Assembly (NCBI GenBank): GCA_000437435.1
Contig: FR899626.1
Span: 75,605-139,604 of the forward strand
Direction of reading: 5' to 3'
Length of the DNA stretch: 64,000 bases
Source of the DNA: Clostridium sp. CAG:768
GTDB taxonomy: Bacteria > Cyanobacteriota > Vampirovibrionia > Gastranaerophilales > Gastranaerophilaceae
Under the pieces are notes generated by a model. That model did no database searches. It was not told the DNA's origin and saw only the letters and a program-made list of their open reading frames with translations. The number at the start of each line of letters is the position of its first letter. Position 1 is the first letter of the stretch. Shown here in pieces: positions 43,507 through 51,960 of this stretch. Both the position numbers and the translations under genes were made by a program.

Positions 43507-44365
43507 TAGTGTTATAGCTGTTGTTGGAGCTACTGCTAGTGGAAAATCAGCTTATGCGATTGAATTAGCTAAAGAAGTTGATGGTGAAATTATTTCTGCA
43601 GATTCTCGTCTTGTATATAAAGGAATGAATATTGGGACAGCAAAACCAACTATTGAGGAAATGCAAGGAATTCCTCATTATATGATTGATATTGTTGAAC
43701 CTGAATTTAATTATTCTGTTGGTCTTTACGCAAAGCAAGCGAAAGAATGTATAAAAGATATTATATCTAGAGAAAAAACTGCTATTGTTGCAGGAGGTAC
43801 TGGGTTATATTTCAGAATTTTACTTGAAAATTATGATCTTCCTGATGTTGAGCCTGATTATAAATTAAGAGATGAGTTGGCCAAATTACCATATGAGGAA
43901 TTATATAATATTTTATTTGATTTAGATAAGTCTGCTGTTGAAGGGCTAGAAAAAAATGATAAGAAAAAATTAATCCGTTATATCGAAATTGTAAAATTAA
44001 CTGGGCTTCCTTTGAATAAGGCAAGGGGAGTCAAAGAAAACGAATTTGAAGTTGAATGGATTGGATTAAATTTTCCAAGAGAAGAATTGTATGACCGTAT
44101 TAACAAACGTGTTGATTTAATGATTGAATTAGGTTTGGTTGATGAAACAATGTATCTTTTAAAAAAACATGGACGTATCCCAAATATTACAGATACAATA
44201 GGTTATAGGGAAATGATAGCTTATCTAGATGGGCAAATGTCTTTAGAAGAAGCAAAAGATAAATTGAAACAAAATACGAGAAATTACGCAAAACGTCAAT
44301 TGACTTGGTTTAGGAAAAATGAAAAAATAAATTGGAATTGTTACCCTGATAAAAAGAAAAAATAA
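43490..44365 (+). CDS. miaA: tRNA dimethylallyltransferase
   Basis: Transfers dimethylallyl to A37 of tRNAs reading UNN codons. The 291-residue product has the P-loop VVGATASGKSAYAIELAK, the substrate motif SADSRLVYKGMNIGTAKP, VAGGTGLYF and a C-terminal YAKRQLTWFRK. It is shorter than the E. coli enzyme by about 25 residues but complete by motif. The conserved D-S-M-Q-V-Y is D-S-R-L-V-Y here. It overlaps the membrane protein gene. Confidence 0.95.
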   Translation: MTQKTNSVIAVVGATASGKSAYAIELAKEVDGEIISADSRLVYKGMNIGTAKPTIEEMQGIPHYMIDIVEPEFNYSVGLYAKQAKECIKDIISREKTAIVAGGTGLYFRILLENYDLPDVEPDYKLRDELAKLPYEELYNILFDLDKSAVEGLEKNDKKKLIRYIEIVKLTGLPLNKARGVKENEFEVEWIGLNFPREELYDRINKRVDLMIELGLVDETMYLLKKHGRIPNITDTIGYREMIAYLDGQMSLEEAKDKLKQNTRNYAKRQLTWFRKNEKINWNCYPDKKKK

Positions 44366-44438
44366 ATATGACAGTTTAACTATTTATAAATTTTTCTATT
44401 TTATGTTAATATAAGATTTAAAATAAGAGGGGTGTGTA

Positions 44439-47400
44439 ATGAATAAGTTTTTTAAATATACAGGGATAACTATTTTATCTTTAGTATTGATTATTTACGT
44501 ATTGTTTTTAATTATTCCTTTTTTTATAAATGGGATTGTAAATTCATATAGTCCGCAAATTTCTAAAGCGGTAGAAGATTCTAGCGGATTTAAGTTAAAA
44601 CTTGACGATATTAGATTATTAACCACTCCAAAGTTGACCGTTGGATTAGGTATTTCTCATATAGATGTGAGTTTGCCAAATGGTGAAAGCTTTTTGACTG
44701 CTGATAATGTGCAGGGAAAATTGTCATTGCTTCCTTTGCTTTTTAAGAAAATAGAAATTGATATGGTTGGTGCTGATAATATCAATGCTAATTTAAAAGT
44801 AAAAAAAGACGGTAAATTTTTATTAGAAGATTATTTCCCTGATGAAGATAAAGATGATAATCAAGAGGTTGTTCAAGTTAATACAATGACAGAATTGCCA
44901 TTTGGATTAAAACTTTCAAATCATTTGCCTAATATGTATTTAAAAAATTATAATATTTCATTTGTTGATATCCCTACTGATAAGTCTTATTCAATATACG
45001 GGAATAATCTGTTGATTAGCGATTTTATATTGAATAAAAAAATTAAATTGTCTACAGATGGGCATTTCATGTTACAAGATAAAGTGCAGTTTAATTATGA
45101 TATTAAGCTGTTAAATAAAATAATGCCTGATGTTGATTTGAATGATCTTGTATTTTCTCAGAAAGAGTCTGAACCTAAAGAAAATACTCAGGCAGTATTG
45201 AATATTATAGATGTTTTCAAAGCTATTCATAACAATCAATTAACTGCGGATTTGAATACTGATATAAAAACAAGCGGTACAATTGATGAAATTCATTTTG
45301 ACGGGAATGCAAATGTATCAAATTTAAGTCTGGCTGTAGATGGTAAAAAACTTCCAGCAAGTAATATTGATTTATCATTCAAAGGTAAAAATATCGATAT
45401 GTATACTAAATTGTATACAAAAGACAAAGAGTTGACTGAAGTTATCGGAAAATTTAAAACAGGAAAAAATCCTAAAATAGATTTGAATTGTAAATCAAAT
45501 GCTCAATTTCAAAGTATTATAGATATTGCTGATAGTGTAGCAAAATCATTTAATTATAAAGACTTAGATACATTGACTGCGACAGGTGGCATTGATGCTG
45601 ATTTTAGTATTAAGTCTAATTTGAAAAAGGTTGAATCTTCCGGATATTTAAAAATTCCATCTGCTTCTTTAGCTTATAAATTGTATAATATTGCAGTTGA
45701 TAGTATTTCAGCTGATGTTGATTTCGCAAATAACATGATAAATATTAAAAAGGCAGGACTTTCTATTTTAGGTCATCCTTTAAAAATTAGTGGTACTATA
45801 AATCAAGATGCAGAAGCTGATTTGAATATTTCTGCCGATAAATTACAGTTAAAAGGTCTATTGCTTGCAGCAGGACAAATTGCCCTGTTGAAAGAAAATA
45901 AAATTAATAGCGGAACATTGTCAATGAATACTTCTATAAAAGGTAAATTGAATAAAATAGTTCCAAAAGTTAATTTGAGTATAGATAATGTTAATTTAAA
46001 AAATGTTCCTTCAAATACATCTGTATCTGTTGCAAATTCTAAAGTTAATATAGTTACTGATGGCAAAACTGCATCAGGAGATGTAAATATTTCAAATGCA
46101 AAAATTACAAATCCAATGGCAGTTGTATCAGCTCCGGCTACTAAAATTACAATAGGAGAAAAAGATATAAATATTGATAATTCGTATTTGCTAATTGACA
46201 ATTCAAGAATTGATATTACAGGAAAAGTTGCTGATTATATGTCAAAAGATATTAATTTTGATATTAATGCAAAAGGAAATATCTTAGCATCTGATATCAA
46301 ATCTATGATTCCTGCAGATTTGAGAAAGGACGTTGGCGCAAAAGGCTCTTTACCTCTTGCTGTTGCTTTGAGTGGTAATGATAAAGTTCAAACCATTAAA
46401 TTTCAATTAGATGCTACTCCGTCAGCTTATGTTTCAATTTTGAACGTTGATGAGTTAAACGGGAAAAATACCTCAATTAAAGGTAATATTAAAATAAATT
46501 CAGATAATCTTGAATTTTCTGAGACTGGGATTTATGCAAATGGGGCAAATCTTGTATCGTTAAAAGGTAATATAAATGATTTATATAAAACTCAAAAGCT
46601 TAATTTAAAACTTATTTCACAGAAAAATGTGTCTTTTGTAATTCCTGGTTTTAAAAGTTCAAAAATTAATGCTGGGGCTGATATTGATATTTCTGGAATT
46701 GCTTCAAATCCTTATTTAAAAGGTTCTATATCTGTTCCATCTGTGAAAATTCCTGATATGGCATTGACTATGAATGATATGTCAGTGATATTAAACGGGA
46801 ATATTTTAAAAGGTAAAGGTACATTGAAAAAGTTTGTATCAGGTGGGATTGTTGCAGAAAATCTATCCTCTGATTTTAATTTGTTAAACAATGTTTTTTA
46901 TCTTAAAAATCTTTCAGGTGAAGCTTTTTCTGGAAAAGTTAACGGGGATATCTCGTATAATATTCAAAACGGACATATTGGGGTTAACTTTAAAGGTACA
47001 GGCATGGATGCAGAAAAAGCGATTGCTGGTGCTGCAGGGCTTAAAAATGCTTTATCTGGTAAGCTTAATTTCAACACAAATGTGACTTTGCATGGTGCAA
47101 CTGATGTTGAAATGATGAAAAATTTAAAAGGGACGGCATCTTTTGATATAACAGATGGAACTTTAGGTAATATCGGACGTTTTGAAAACTTCTTATTCGC
47201 CCAAAATCTTCAATCTAATAGTATTATAAAAGCTGCAGTGAATTCAGTATCTTCTTTGCCTGCAATAAAAAATACAGCGCAATTTAAAACGATAAAAGGT
47301 AATTTATCTTTTTCAAATGGTTGGGCTACATTAAATCCTGTAACAACTTCAGGCCCTTCGATGGCTTATTATATTACAGGAAAATATAATTTGTTAAATG

Positions 47401-47885
47401 CAACTGCAAATGTTGTGGTCTTGGGTAGAATTTCTGCAGAAGTTGTATCATTATTGGGACCTTTAGGTGATTTATCGGTTTCAAAATTAACTTCTTATAT
47501 CCCTAAATTTGGTACTTTAACAGGAAATTTAATAAATGCTTTGACATCTGATCCGAAAAATGAAAAAGTATCTTCAATTCCTCAATTATCTTCAGGGAAT
47601 AAAAATTATAAAGATTTTAAAGTTGTATTTAATGGAGGTGTTGAAAGCAAAAGTTCTGTAAAATCTTTCAAATGGCTATCTAATTGTGATATGTCTGCTA
47701 TAGAAAAAACAACCGTAAAAGAACAGGTTCAGCAAACCAAACAAGCAGTAAAAGATGCTGTTCAAGAAAAAGTTGATGCTTATAATACTATGAGAGAGCA
47801 ACAGAAACAATCTGCTCAAGAAGCTAAACAGCAATTGCAAGATGCTGCAGAAGGACTTAAAAACTTGAAAAATTTATTCAAATAA
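44439..47885 (+). CDS. Large AsmA/TamB-like envelope protein
   Basis: The 1148-residue product has one N-terminal membrane helix (about 8-30) followed by a long beta-rich periplasmic body with AsmA-type repeats: KLKLDDIRLLTTPKLTVGLG at the start and FSGKVNGDISYNIQNG, MKNLKGTASFDITDGTLGNI and ITGKYNLLNATANVVVLGRI toward the end. The latter match the AsmA C-terminal region (DUF3971/AsmA_2). AsmA-like proteins form lipid-conducting bridges between inner and outer membrane, which supports a two-membrane cell. The final 60 residues are a Gln/Ala-rich coiled coil. A GAGGGG Shine-Dalgarno is present. Confidence 0.85.
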   Translation: MNKFFKYTGITILSLVLIIYVLFLIIPFFINGIVNSYSPQISKAVEDSSGFKLKLDDIRLLTTPKLTVGLGISHIDVSLPNGESFLTADNVQGKLSLLPLLFKKIEIDMVGADNINANLKVKKDGKFLLEDYFPDEDKDDNQEVVQVNTMTELPFGLKLSNHLPNMYLKNYNISFVDIPTDKSYSIYGNNLLISDFILNKKIKLSTDGHFMLQDKVQFNYDIKLLNKIMPDVDLNDLVFSQKESEPKENTQAVLNIIDVFKAIHNNQLTADLNTDIKTSGTIDEIHFDGNANVSNLSLAVDGKKLPASNIDLSFKGKNIDMYTKLYTKDKELTEVIGKFKTGKNPKIDLNCKSNAQFQSIIDIADSVAKSFNYKDLDTLTATGGIDADFSIKSNLKKVESSGYLKIPSASLAYKLYNIAVDSISADVDFANNMINIKKAGLSILGHPLKISGTINQDAEADLNISADKLQLKGLLLAAGQIALLKENKINSGTLSMNTSIKGKLNKIVPKVNLSIDNVNLKNVPSNTSVSVANSKVNIVTDGKTASGDVNISNAKITNPMAVVSAPATKITIGEKDINIDNSYLLIDNSRIDITGKVADYMSKDINFDINAKGNILASDIKSMIPADLRKDVGAKGSLPLAVALSGNDKVQTIKFQLDATPSAYVSILNVDELNGKNTSIKGNIKINSDNLEFSETGIYANGANLVSLKGNINDLYKTQKLNLKLISQKNVSFVIPGFKSSKINAGADIDISGIASNPYLKGSISVPSVKIPDMALTMNDMSVILNGNILKGKGTLKKFVSGGIVAENLSSDFNLLNNVFYLKNLSGEAFSGKVNGDISYNIQNGHIGVNFKGTGMDAEKAIAGAAGLKNALSGKLNFNTNVTLHGATDVEMMKNLKGTASFDITDGTLGNIGRFENFLFAQNLQSNSIIKAAVNSVSSLPAIKNTAQFKTIKGNLSFSNGWATLNPVTTSGPSMAYYITGKYNLLNATANVVVLGRISAEVVSLLGPLGDLSVSKLTSYIPKFGTLTGNLINALTSDPKNEKVSSIPQLSSGNKNYKDFKVVFNGGVESKSSVKSFKWLSNCDMSAIEKTTVKEQVQQTKQAVKDAVQEKVDAYNTMREQQKQSAQEAKQQLQDAAEGLKNLKNLFK

Positions 47886-47902
47886 ATCATCTGTTCTTTC
47901 TT

Positions 47903-48835
47903 CTAAAGGACACAGGCTAAAATCATTAGTAAGATTGTTCCAATCTGCATAGCTGTTGCCATGTTCTGGGAAAATTTGTTTGAGTCGTATCTGCTTGCAG
48001 TTTTTTGAGCTTTGTAAGCACTTGAGATACGATTCAAACGATCTTCCTGCGTGTCTGAATTAAATGTAGTTCCAAACATAGTAGATTCAAGTCTTGATAA
48101 TCTGTTATCCATGTTATCGCCATTGAATGATTTTTTAAATATAGATTTTTCTACTGATGCAATATTAACTTTTTCAGGTTTAATATTCCTTGTGTTGTAT
48201 GCATCATAGTCAAATTCAGGTGGCTGATATTCATCAAGAGCATAATTTTTATCAAGAGGAATTGAATTTCCATCATAATATTCATTTGATGATTGTGCTA
48301 TATTATTATCCATAAAAGATTCTGGTTTTAATTTAGCTTGAAGTCTTTCTACTCTAGAAGAAAATGGGTCATTATCATATGTTTGACCCAGAGATTTTTT
48401 CTCAAGATTAGCTAGTCTGCTGTTTAAATCTTGATTTTTAAATTCTTGATTGAATACTTGTCTTTCAAGTTCATTGATTGCCGGATAATCAACATTAGCA
48501 CCTGCAGGTGGCATTTTTTCTTCTGCAATATTATCTTTGTAACTATCTTGTTCTTCTGCAAAAGTATCTTCTTTAGGAGTTATTTCATTGCCTATTTGTT
48601 CTGCAGACATATCCTTGTTTAGGCTTGCAATTCTTTCATTAATTGATTTATTGGGTCTGCTTTGTCCATATACACTTTCTTCTATTCTTGAAAGTCTTGA
48701 GGCATCATCAGATGTTGTATATGTAAAGCCGTATAATGAATTTTCTAATTTGTCTAAAACTGCAGAATATTGACTTGCAGCAATAGCACAATTTATGCTG
48801 AGTAAAACACTTATGATTACAATAATTTTTTTCAT
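47903..48835 (-). CDS. Exported protein with repeated RL-x-x-[IL]-E...[VF][YF]G motifs
   Basis: The 310-residue product has a signal peptide (about 1-19) and a C-terminal hydrophobic tail (about 292-310). Three copies of a ~50-residue repeat lie between them. Each has an [LIV]-E-x-x-[LV]-[YF] half (NSLYGFTYTT; RQVFNQEFKN; KSIFKKSFNG) followed by an R-L-x-R-[IL]-E-x-x-x-[VFL]-G half (RLSRIEESVYG; RLANLEKKSLG; RLSRLESTMFG). I recall similar repeats in exported proteins of cyanobacterial relatives. The function is unknown. A strong AAGGAG Shine-Dalgarno precedes the ATG. Confidence 0.7.
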   Translation of the reverse strand: MKKIIVIISVLLSINCAIAASQYSAVLDKLENSLYGFTYTTSDDASRLSRIEESVYGQSRPNKSINERIASLNKDMSAEQIGNEITPKEDTFAEEQDSYKDNIAEEKMPPAGANVDYPAINELERQVFNQEFKNQDLNSRLANLEKKSLGQTYDNDPFSSRVERLQAKLKPESFMDNNIAQSSNEYYDGNSIPLDKNYALDEYQPPEFDYDAYNTRNIKPEKVNIASVEKSIFKKSFNGDNMDNRLSRLESTMFGTTFNSDTQEDRLNRISSAYKAQKTASRYDSNKFSQNMATAMQIGTILLMILACVL

Positions 48836-48924
48836 AACTATAAACTCCTTACAGACAGGATAATAGTGAATGTAATTTAAAGCTATTCTACAGACTTAGT
48901 ATTTAAAATTTTTGATAAATAAAC

Positions 48925-48958
48925 AAAAAATCGTAGTACCTAAGTCCTACGATTTTTT
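48925..48958. terminator. Bidirectional Rho-independent terminator
   Basis: AAAAAATCGTAG and CTACGATTTTTT form a perfect 12-bp stem with a ten-base loop. It lies just after the nifS stop on the minus strand. Confidence 0.9.
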
Positions 48959-48989
48959 TTATTCTTAGAAAAAAGTATTATTTAAAAGA

Positions 48990-50183
48990 TTAATGCTTTA
49001 ATCTTTTTAGAGCTTCCAATTCATCTTGGAAAGGTGAAATATTTGTTAATTTTTCAATTATTCCAGGCATTTTTTCACATACGTAGTCAATTTCTTTTTC
49101 TGTAGTGAATTTGCTTAGTGAAAATCTTATGCTTCCATGAATTGCTGTGAATGGTACATTCATAGCTCTTAATACGTGGCTTGGTTCAAGAGAACCTGAT
49201 GTGCATGCACTGCCTGAACTTGCACAGATGCCTAAATCACTTAAGTGAAGCAAAATTAATTCACCTTCAATATATTCAAAGCCGATATTTGTAGTGTTTG
49301 GAACTCTATTTACAATTCCGGTATTTAATCTAGCATTGAATACATTTTTAACGATATTTTTTTCTAATTTATCACGAAGTCTTTTTACTTCTGTTGCTTC
49401 ATATCTCAAATGGTCTTGTGCTAATTCTGCAGCTTTTGCCATACCTACGATGTAAGGAACATTTTCAGTACCTGCACGTTTACCTCTTTCTTGGTGACCG
49501 CCGATAATTAATGGAGTGATGAGGGTTTTAGAATTAACATAAAGAGCTCCTATTCCTTTTGGTGCATGGAATTTATGACCTGAAATACCCATTAGGTCAA
49601 CACCAAGAGCTTGAACATCAATAGGAATTTTGCCTGAAACTTGTACTGCATCTACGAAGAATTTTGTTTCTTTGTTTTTTGATTTAATAATTTCAGAAAT
49701 CTTTTCAATTGGGAAAATTACACCTGTTTCGTTATTTGCATACATAACAGATACAAGTGCAGTATCATCATTGATTGCTTCTTCTAATTGTGCTAAGTCA
49801 AGTTCTCCGTTAGAATTTACTCCGATGTAATCAACTTTGTAACCTTCTTTTTCAAGTGTTTGATATAAATTTAAAACACAAGGGTGTTCTACTTTAGTTG
49901 TGATTATGTGTCTTTTATTTTTGTTCATGTTTAAAACGCCGCGAATTGCAGTATTTGCACTTTCAGATCCACAAGATGTAAATAAAATTTCTTTTTCATT
50001 TTGTGCATTAAAGAAATCTTTCATTACACCACGAGCTTCTCTTACCGCATGATTTGAGCGTTTTGCAAACTCATATACGCTAGATGGATTTGCGTATTCT
50101 TCTTGAAAGTATGGGAGCATTGCTTCCAAAACTTGAGGATCAACTTTTGTAGTTGCATTATTATCTAAATATATTAAACTCAT
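48990..50183 (-). CDS. nifS: Cysteine desulfurase (NifS/IscS)
   Basis: PLP enzyme that removes sulfur from cysteine as a persulfide for Fe-S cluster assembly. The 397-residue product starts MSLIYLDNNATTKVDP and has EHPCVLN, the PLP lysine K204 in SGHKFHAPKG, and the catalytic C327 in ASSGSACTSGSLEPSHVL. The long flexible loop around the cysteine identifies it as the NifS/IscS group, not the SufS group. The gene follows nifU by four bases, and the pair forms a minimal NIF-type assembly system. Confidence 0.95.
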   Translation of the reverse strand: MSLIYLDNNATTKVDPQVLEAMLPYFQEEYANPSSVYEFAKRSNHAVREARGVMKDFFNAQNEKEILFTSCGSESANTAIRGVLNMNKNKRHIITTKVEHPCVLNLYQTLEKEGYKVDYIGVNSNGELDLAQLEEAINDDTALVSVMYANNETGVIFPIEKISEIIKSKNKETKFFVDAVQVSGKIPIDVQALGVDLMGISGHKFHAPKGIGALYVNSKTLITPLIIGGHQERGKRAGTENVPYIVGMAKAAELAQDHLRYEATEVKRLRDKLEKNIVKNVFNARLNTGIVNRVPNTTNIGFEYIEGELILLHLSDLGICASSGSACTSGSLEPSHVLRAMNVPFTAIHGSIRFSLSKFTTEKEIDYVCEKMPGIIEKLTNISPFQDELEALKRLKH

Positions 50184-50187
50184 TTTT

Positions 50188-51036
50188 CTATACCTCTATG
50201 ACTTCGATATTTTTATCAACAGTTTCTCTTAGTGTTGATTCAACAAAAGATTTAAGTGTCAGGTGTGAATTTTTGCAGCCTGAACATTTTCCACGAAGTT
50301 TTACCATTACTTTGTTGCCGTCAATATCAACTAAAGTAATATCTCCGCCATCTTTTCTTAATTCCGGTGATATTTGATTTTCTATCACGTTATTAATTTT
50401 TAAAATCTTTTGAGCAGGAGAAAGTGTTGATTCTGCTTTGTCATGTTCTTCTTTTTTATAGTAAGTATCAATTATGTCTTGAATTAATCCCTTACATTTT
50501 CCGCATGCACCGCCTGCTTTTGTGTAATTTGTGATTTCTTCAACAGTTTTAAGTCCGTTAATTTTAATAGCATCCCAAATTACATTTTCAGTAATCCCAA
50601 AGCATGTGCAGACAATTTTTTCTCTTTGTTTATTTGCTTCTTCCTCATTTCTGATGTCATCTAAATCAGTGTAATCATCGTAATTTTTTAATGCATCTTC
50701 AAGAGCTTCATAGCCCATAACAGAGCAGTGCATTTTTTCTGGAGGAAGTCCGCCTAATTGGTCTGCTATGTCTTTGTTTGTAATTTTTTTAACTTCATCA
50801 ATAGTTTTACCAATAATCATTTCAGTTAAGATGCTTGAACTTGCAACTGCTGATCCGCATCCGAAAGTTTGGAATTTTGCATCTGTAACTATTCCGTTAT
50901 TAATTTTTAAATATATTTTTAATGAGTCACCACAAGCTAATGAACCTGCTTCGCCTATTGCATCAGCATTATCAATTTTCCCTACATTTCTAGGGTTTCT
51001 GTAATGATCTATAACTTTATCTGAATAATCCCACAT
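50188..51036 (-). CDS. nifU: NifU-type Fe-S cluster scaffold (three-domain)
   Basis: The 282-residue product has the complete modular NifU. The IscU-like domain (1-130) has the three cluster cysteines C35, C60 and C104 (GSLACGDS, FGCGSA, MHCSVMGYEA). A central [2Fe-2S] BFD-like domain has C143, C145, C178 and C181 (VCTCFGITENVIW, GGACGKCKGL). The C-terminal Nfu domain has C251 and C254 (LRGKCSGCKNSHLTL). Full NifU outside nitrogen fixers is known in anaerobes such as Helicobacter and Campylobacter, where it serves general Fe-S assembly. Confidence 0.95.
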   Translation of the reverse strand: MWDYSDKVIDHYRNPRNVGKIDNADAIGEAGSLACGDSLKIYLKINNGIVTDAKFQTFGCGSAVASSSILTEMIIGKTIDEVKKITNKDIADQLGGLPPEKMHCSVMGYEALEDALKNYDDYTDLDDIRNEEEANKQREKIVCTCFGITENVIWDAIKINGLKTVEEITNYTKAGGACGKCKGLIQDIIDTYYKKEEHDKAESTLSPAQKILKINNVIENQISPELRKDGGDITLVDIDGNKVMVKLRGKCSGCKNSHLTLKSFVESTLRETVDKNIEVIEV

Positions 51037-51116
51037 AGTCTTTTATCCTTATTTATCTACTACATAATTCTATTTTAGCTCAAAAACAAAAGTGAGAATA
51101 ATTACTTAATATAAAA

Positions 51117-51920
51117 TTAATTATTTATCATTCCATAAGGTATTGTTGCTTTTTTAGCTGAATGTGATGCAGGAAAATTCTTTATTAATGGAAGATTAAA
51201 CTCTTCAAAAATATAATCTACGCTTTCACAGTCAAGAAAATCTCCTATTGCTATTGCTTTTGTGTTTTTTCTAATTTTTTCAATGTTAAATAATTGAGTT
51301 ACCATTTTATCAATTTTGTATAGCGGTTCATTTAGATCTTCTAAGAATAATGTGAATTCAAAGTCAGGTATAAAATCTTGTCCGCAAAGTGATACGAGTG
51401 TTGATAAATTCCCGCCCCAGAATGTCCCTTCATAATCGAATTTATCTTTACATACAGTTTCAAAGAATTTATCAATTGTGTATTCACAAAGATTTTCTTG
51501 TCCAAAATCGCTTAAAATCATAGGACCTGAATAGGTCATAAGTCCTGCACGTTTTAAAAACATAGCGTTAAGAGCTGTGATGTCTGAATATCCACAGAAA
51601 ATTTTTGGATTTTCTCTAATTAAATCATAGTTAATTTTGTTAATTAACCTGATTGCTCCATATCCGCCTCTTAGACAAATAATTGCATTTACTGATTTAT
51701 CAGCAAACATATTATGCAGAGCATTTAATCTTTCTTCATCAGTACCTGCAAGGTATTTGTTTTTTTTATATACATTATCAGATAATTTAATTTTGTAACC
51801 TTTATTTTCAAAGAACTTTATAGCGCGTAAAAGATTTGCATCATCTTCCATTGGTCCTGAGGGAGCTAAAATTCCTATTGTATCACCTTCTTTTAGTAAT
51901 GCAGGTTTAATTATCTTCAT
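51117..51920 (-). CDS. ldcA: LD-carboxypeptidase (peptidase S66)
   Basis: Removes the terminal D-Ala from murein tetrapeptides in the cytoplasm during wall recycling. The 267-residue product has IGILAPSGPME, LRGGYGAIRLINKINYDLI and the nucleophile S112 in CGYSDITALNAM. The Glu is in FLEDLNEPLYKID and the His near the C-terminus in SHSAKKATIPYG. It is about 30 residues shorter than E. coli LdcA. A GGAAAA Shine-Dalgarno is present. It fits with anmK as a recycling enzyme. Confidence 0.88.
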   Translation of the reverse strand: MKIIKPALLKEGDTIGILAPSGPMEDDANLLRAIKFFENKGYKIKLSDNVYKKNKYLAGTDEERLNALHNMFADKSVNAIICLRGGYGAIRLINKINYDLIRENPKIFCGYSDITALNAMFLKRAGLMTYSGPMILSDFGQENLCEYTIDKFFETVCKDKFDYEGTFWGGNLSTLVSLCGQDFIPDFEFTLFLEDLNEPLYKIDKMVTQLFNIEKIRKNTKAIAIGDFLDCESVDYIFEEFNLPLIKNFPASHSAKKATIPYGMINN

Positions 51921-51948
51921 AATGTTTTCCTTTTCGGTATTATCTTGT

Positions 51949-51954
51949 TATAAT
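51949..51954 (+). promoter_or_regulatory. Candidate leaderless -10 box of dnaX
   Basis: Perfect TATAAT, then TTTACC, then ATG at 51961. It overlaps an in-frame upstream extension to 51922 and argues against that longer start. Confidence 0.6.
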
Positions 51955-51960
51955 TTTACC

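Noticed and set aside
45803..46201. 132-codon open frame on the minus strand inside the AsmA-like gene
   Set aside because: It is antisense to a well-supported long gene, has no Shine-Dalgarno and its composition follows the complementary codons.
51922..51960. 13-residue N-terminal extension of DnaX
   Set aside because: It overlaps a perfect TATAAT, and homologues begin close to the PLYRKYRPQ motif.
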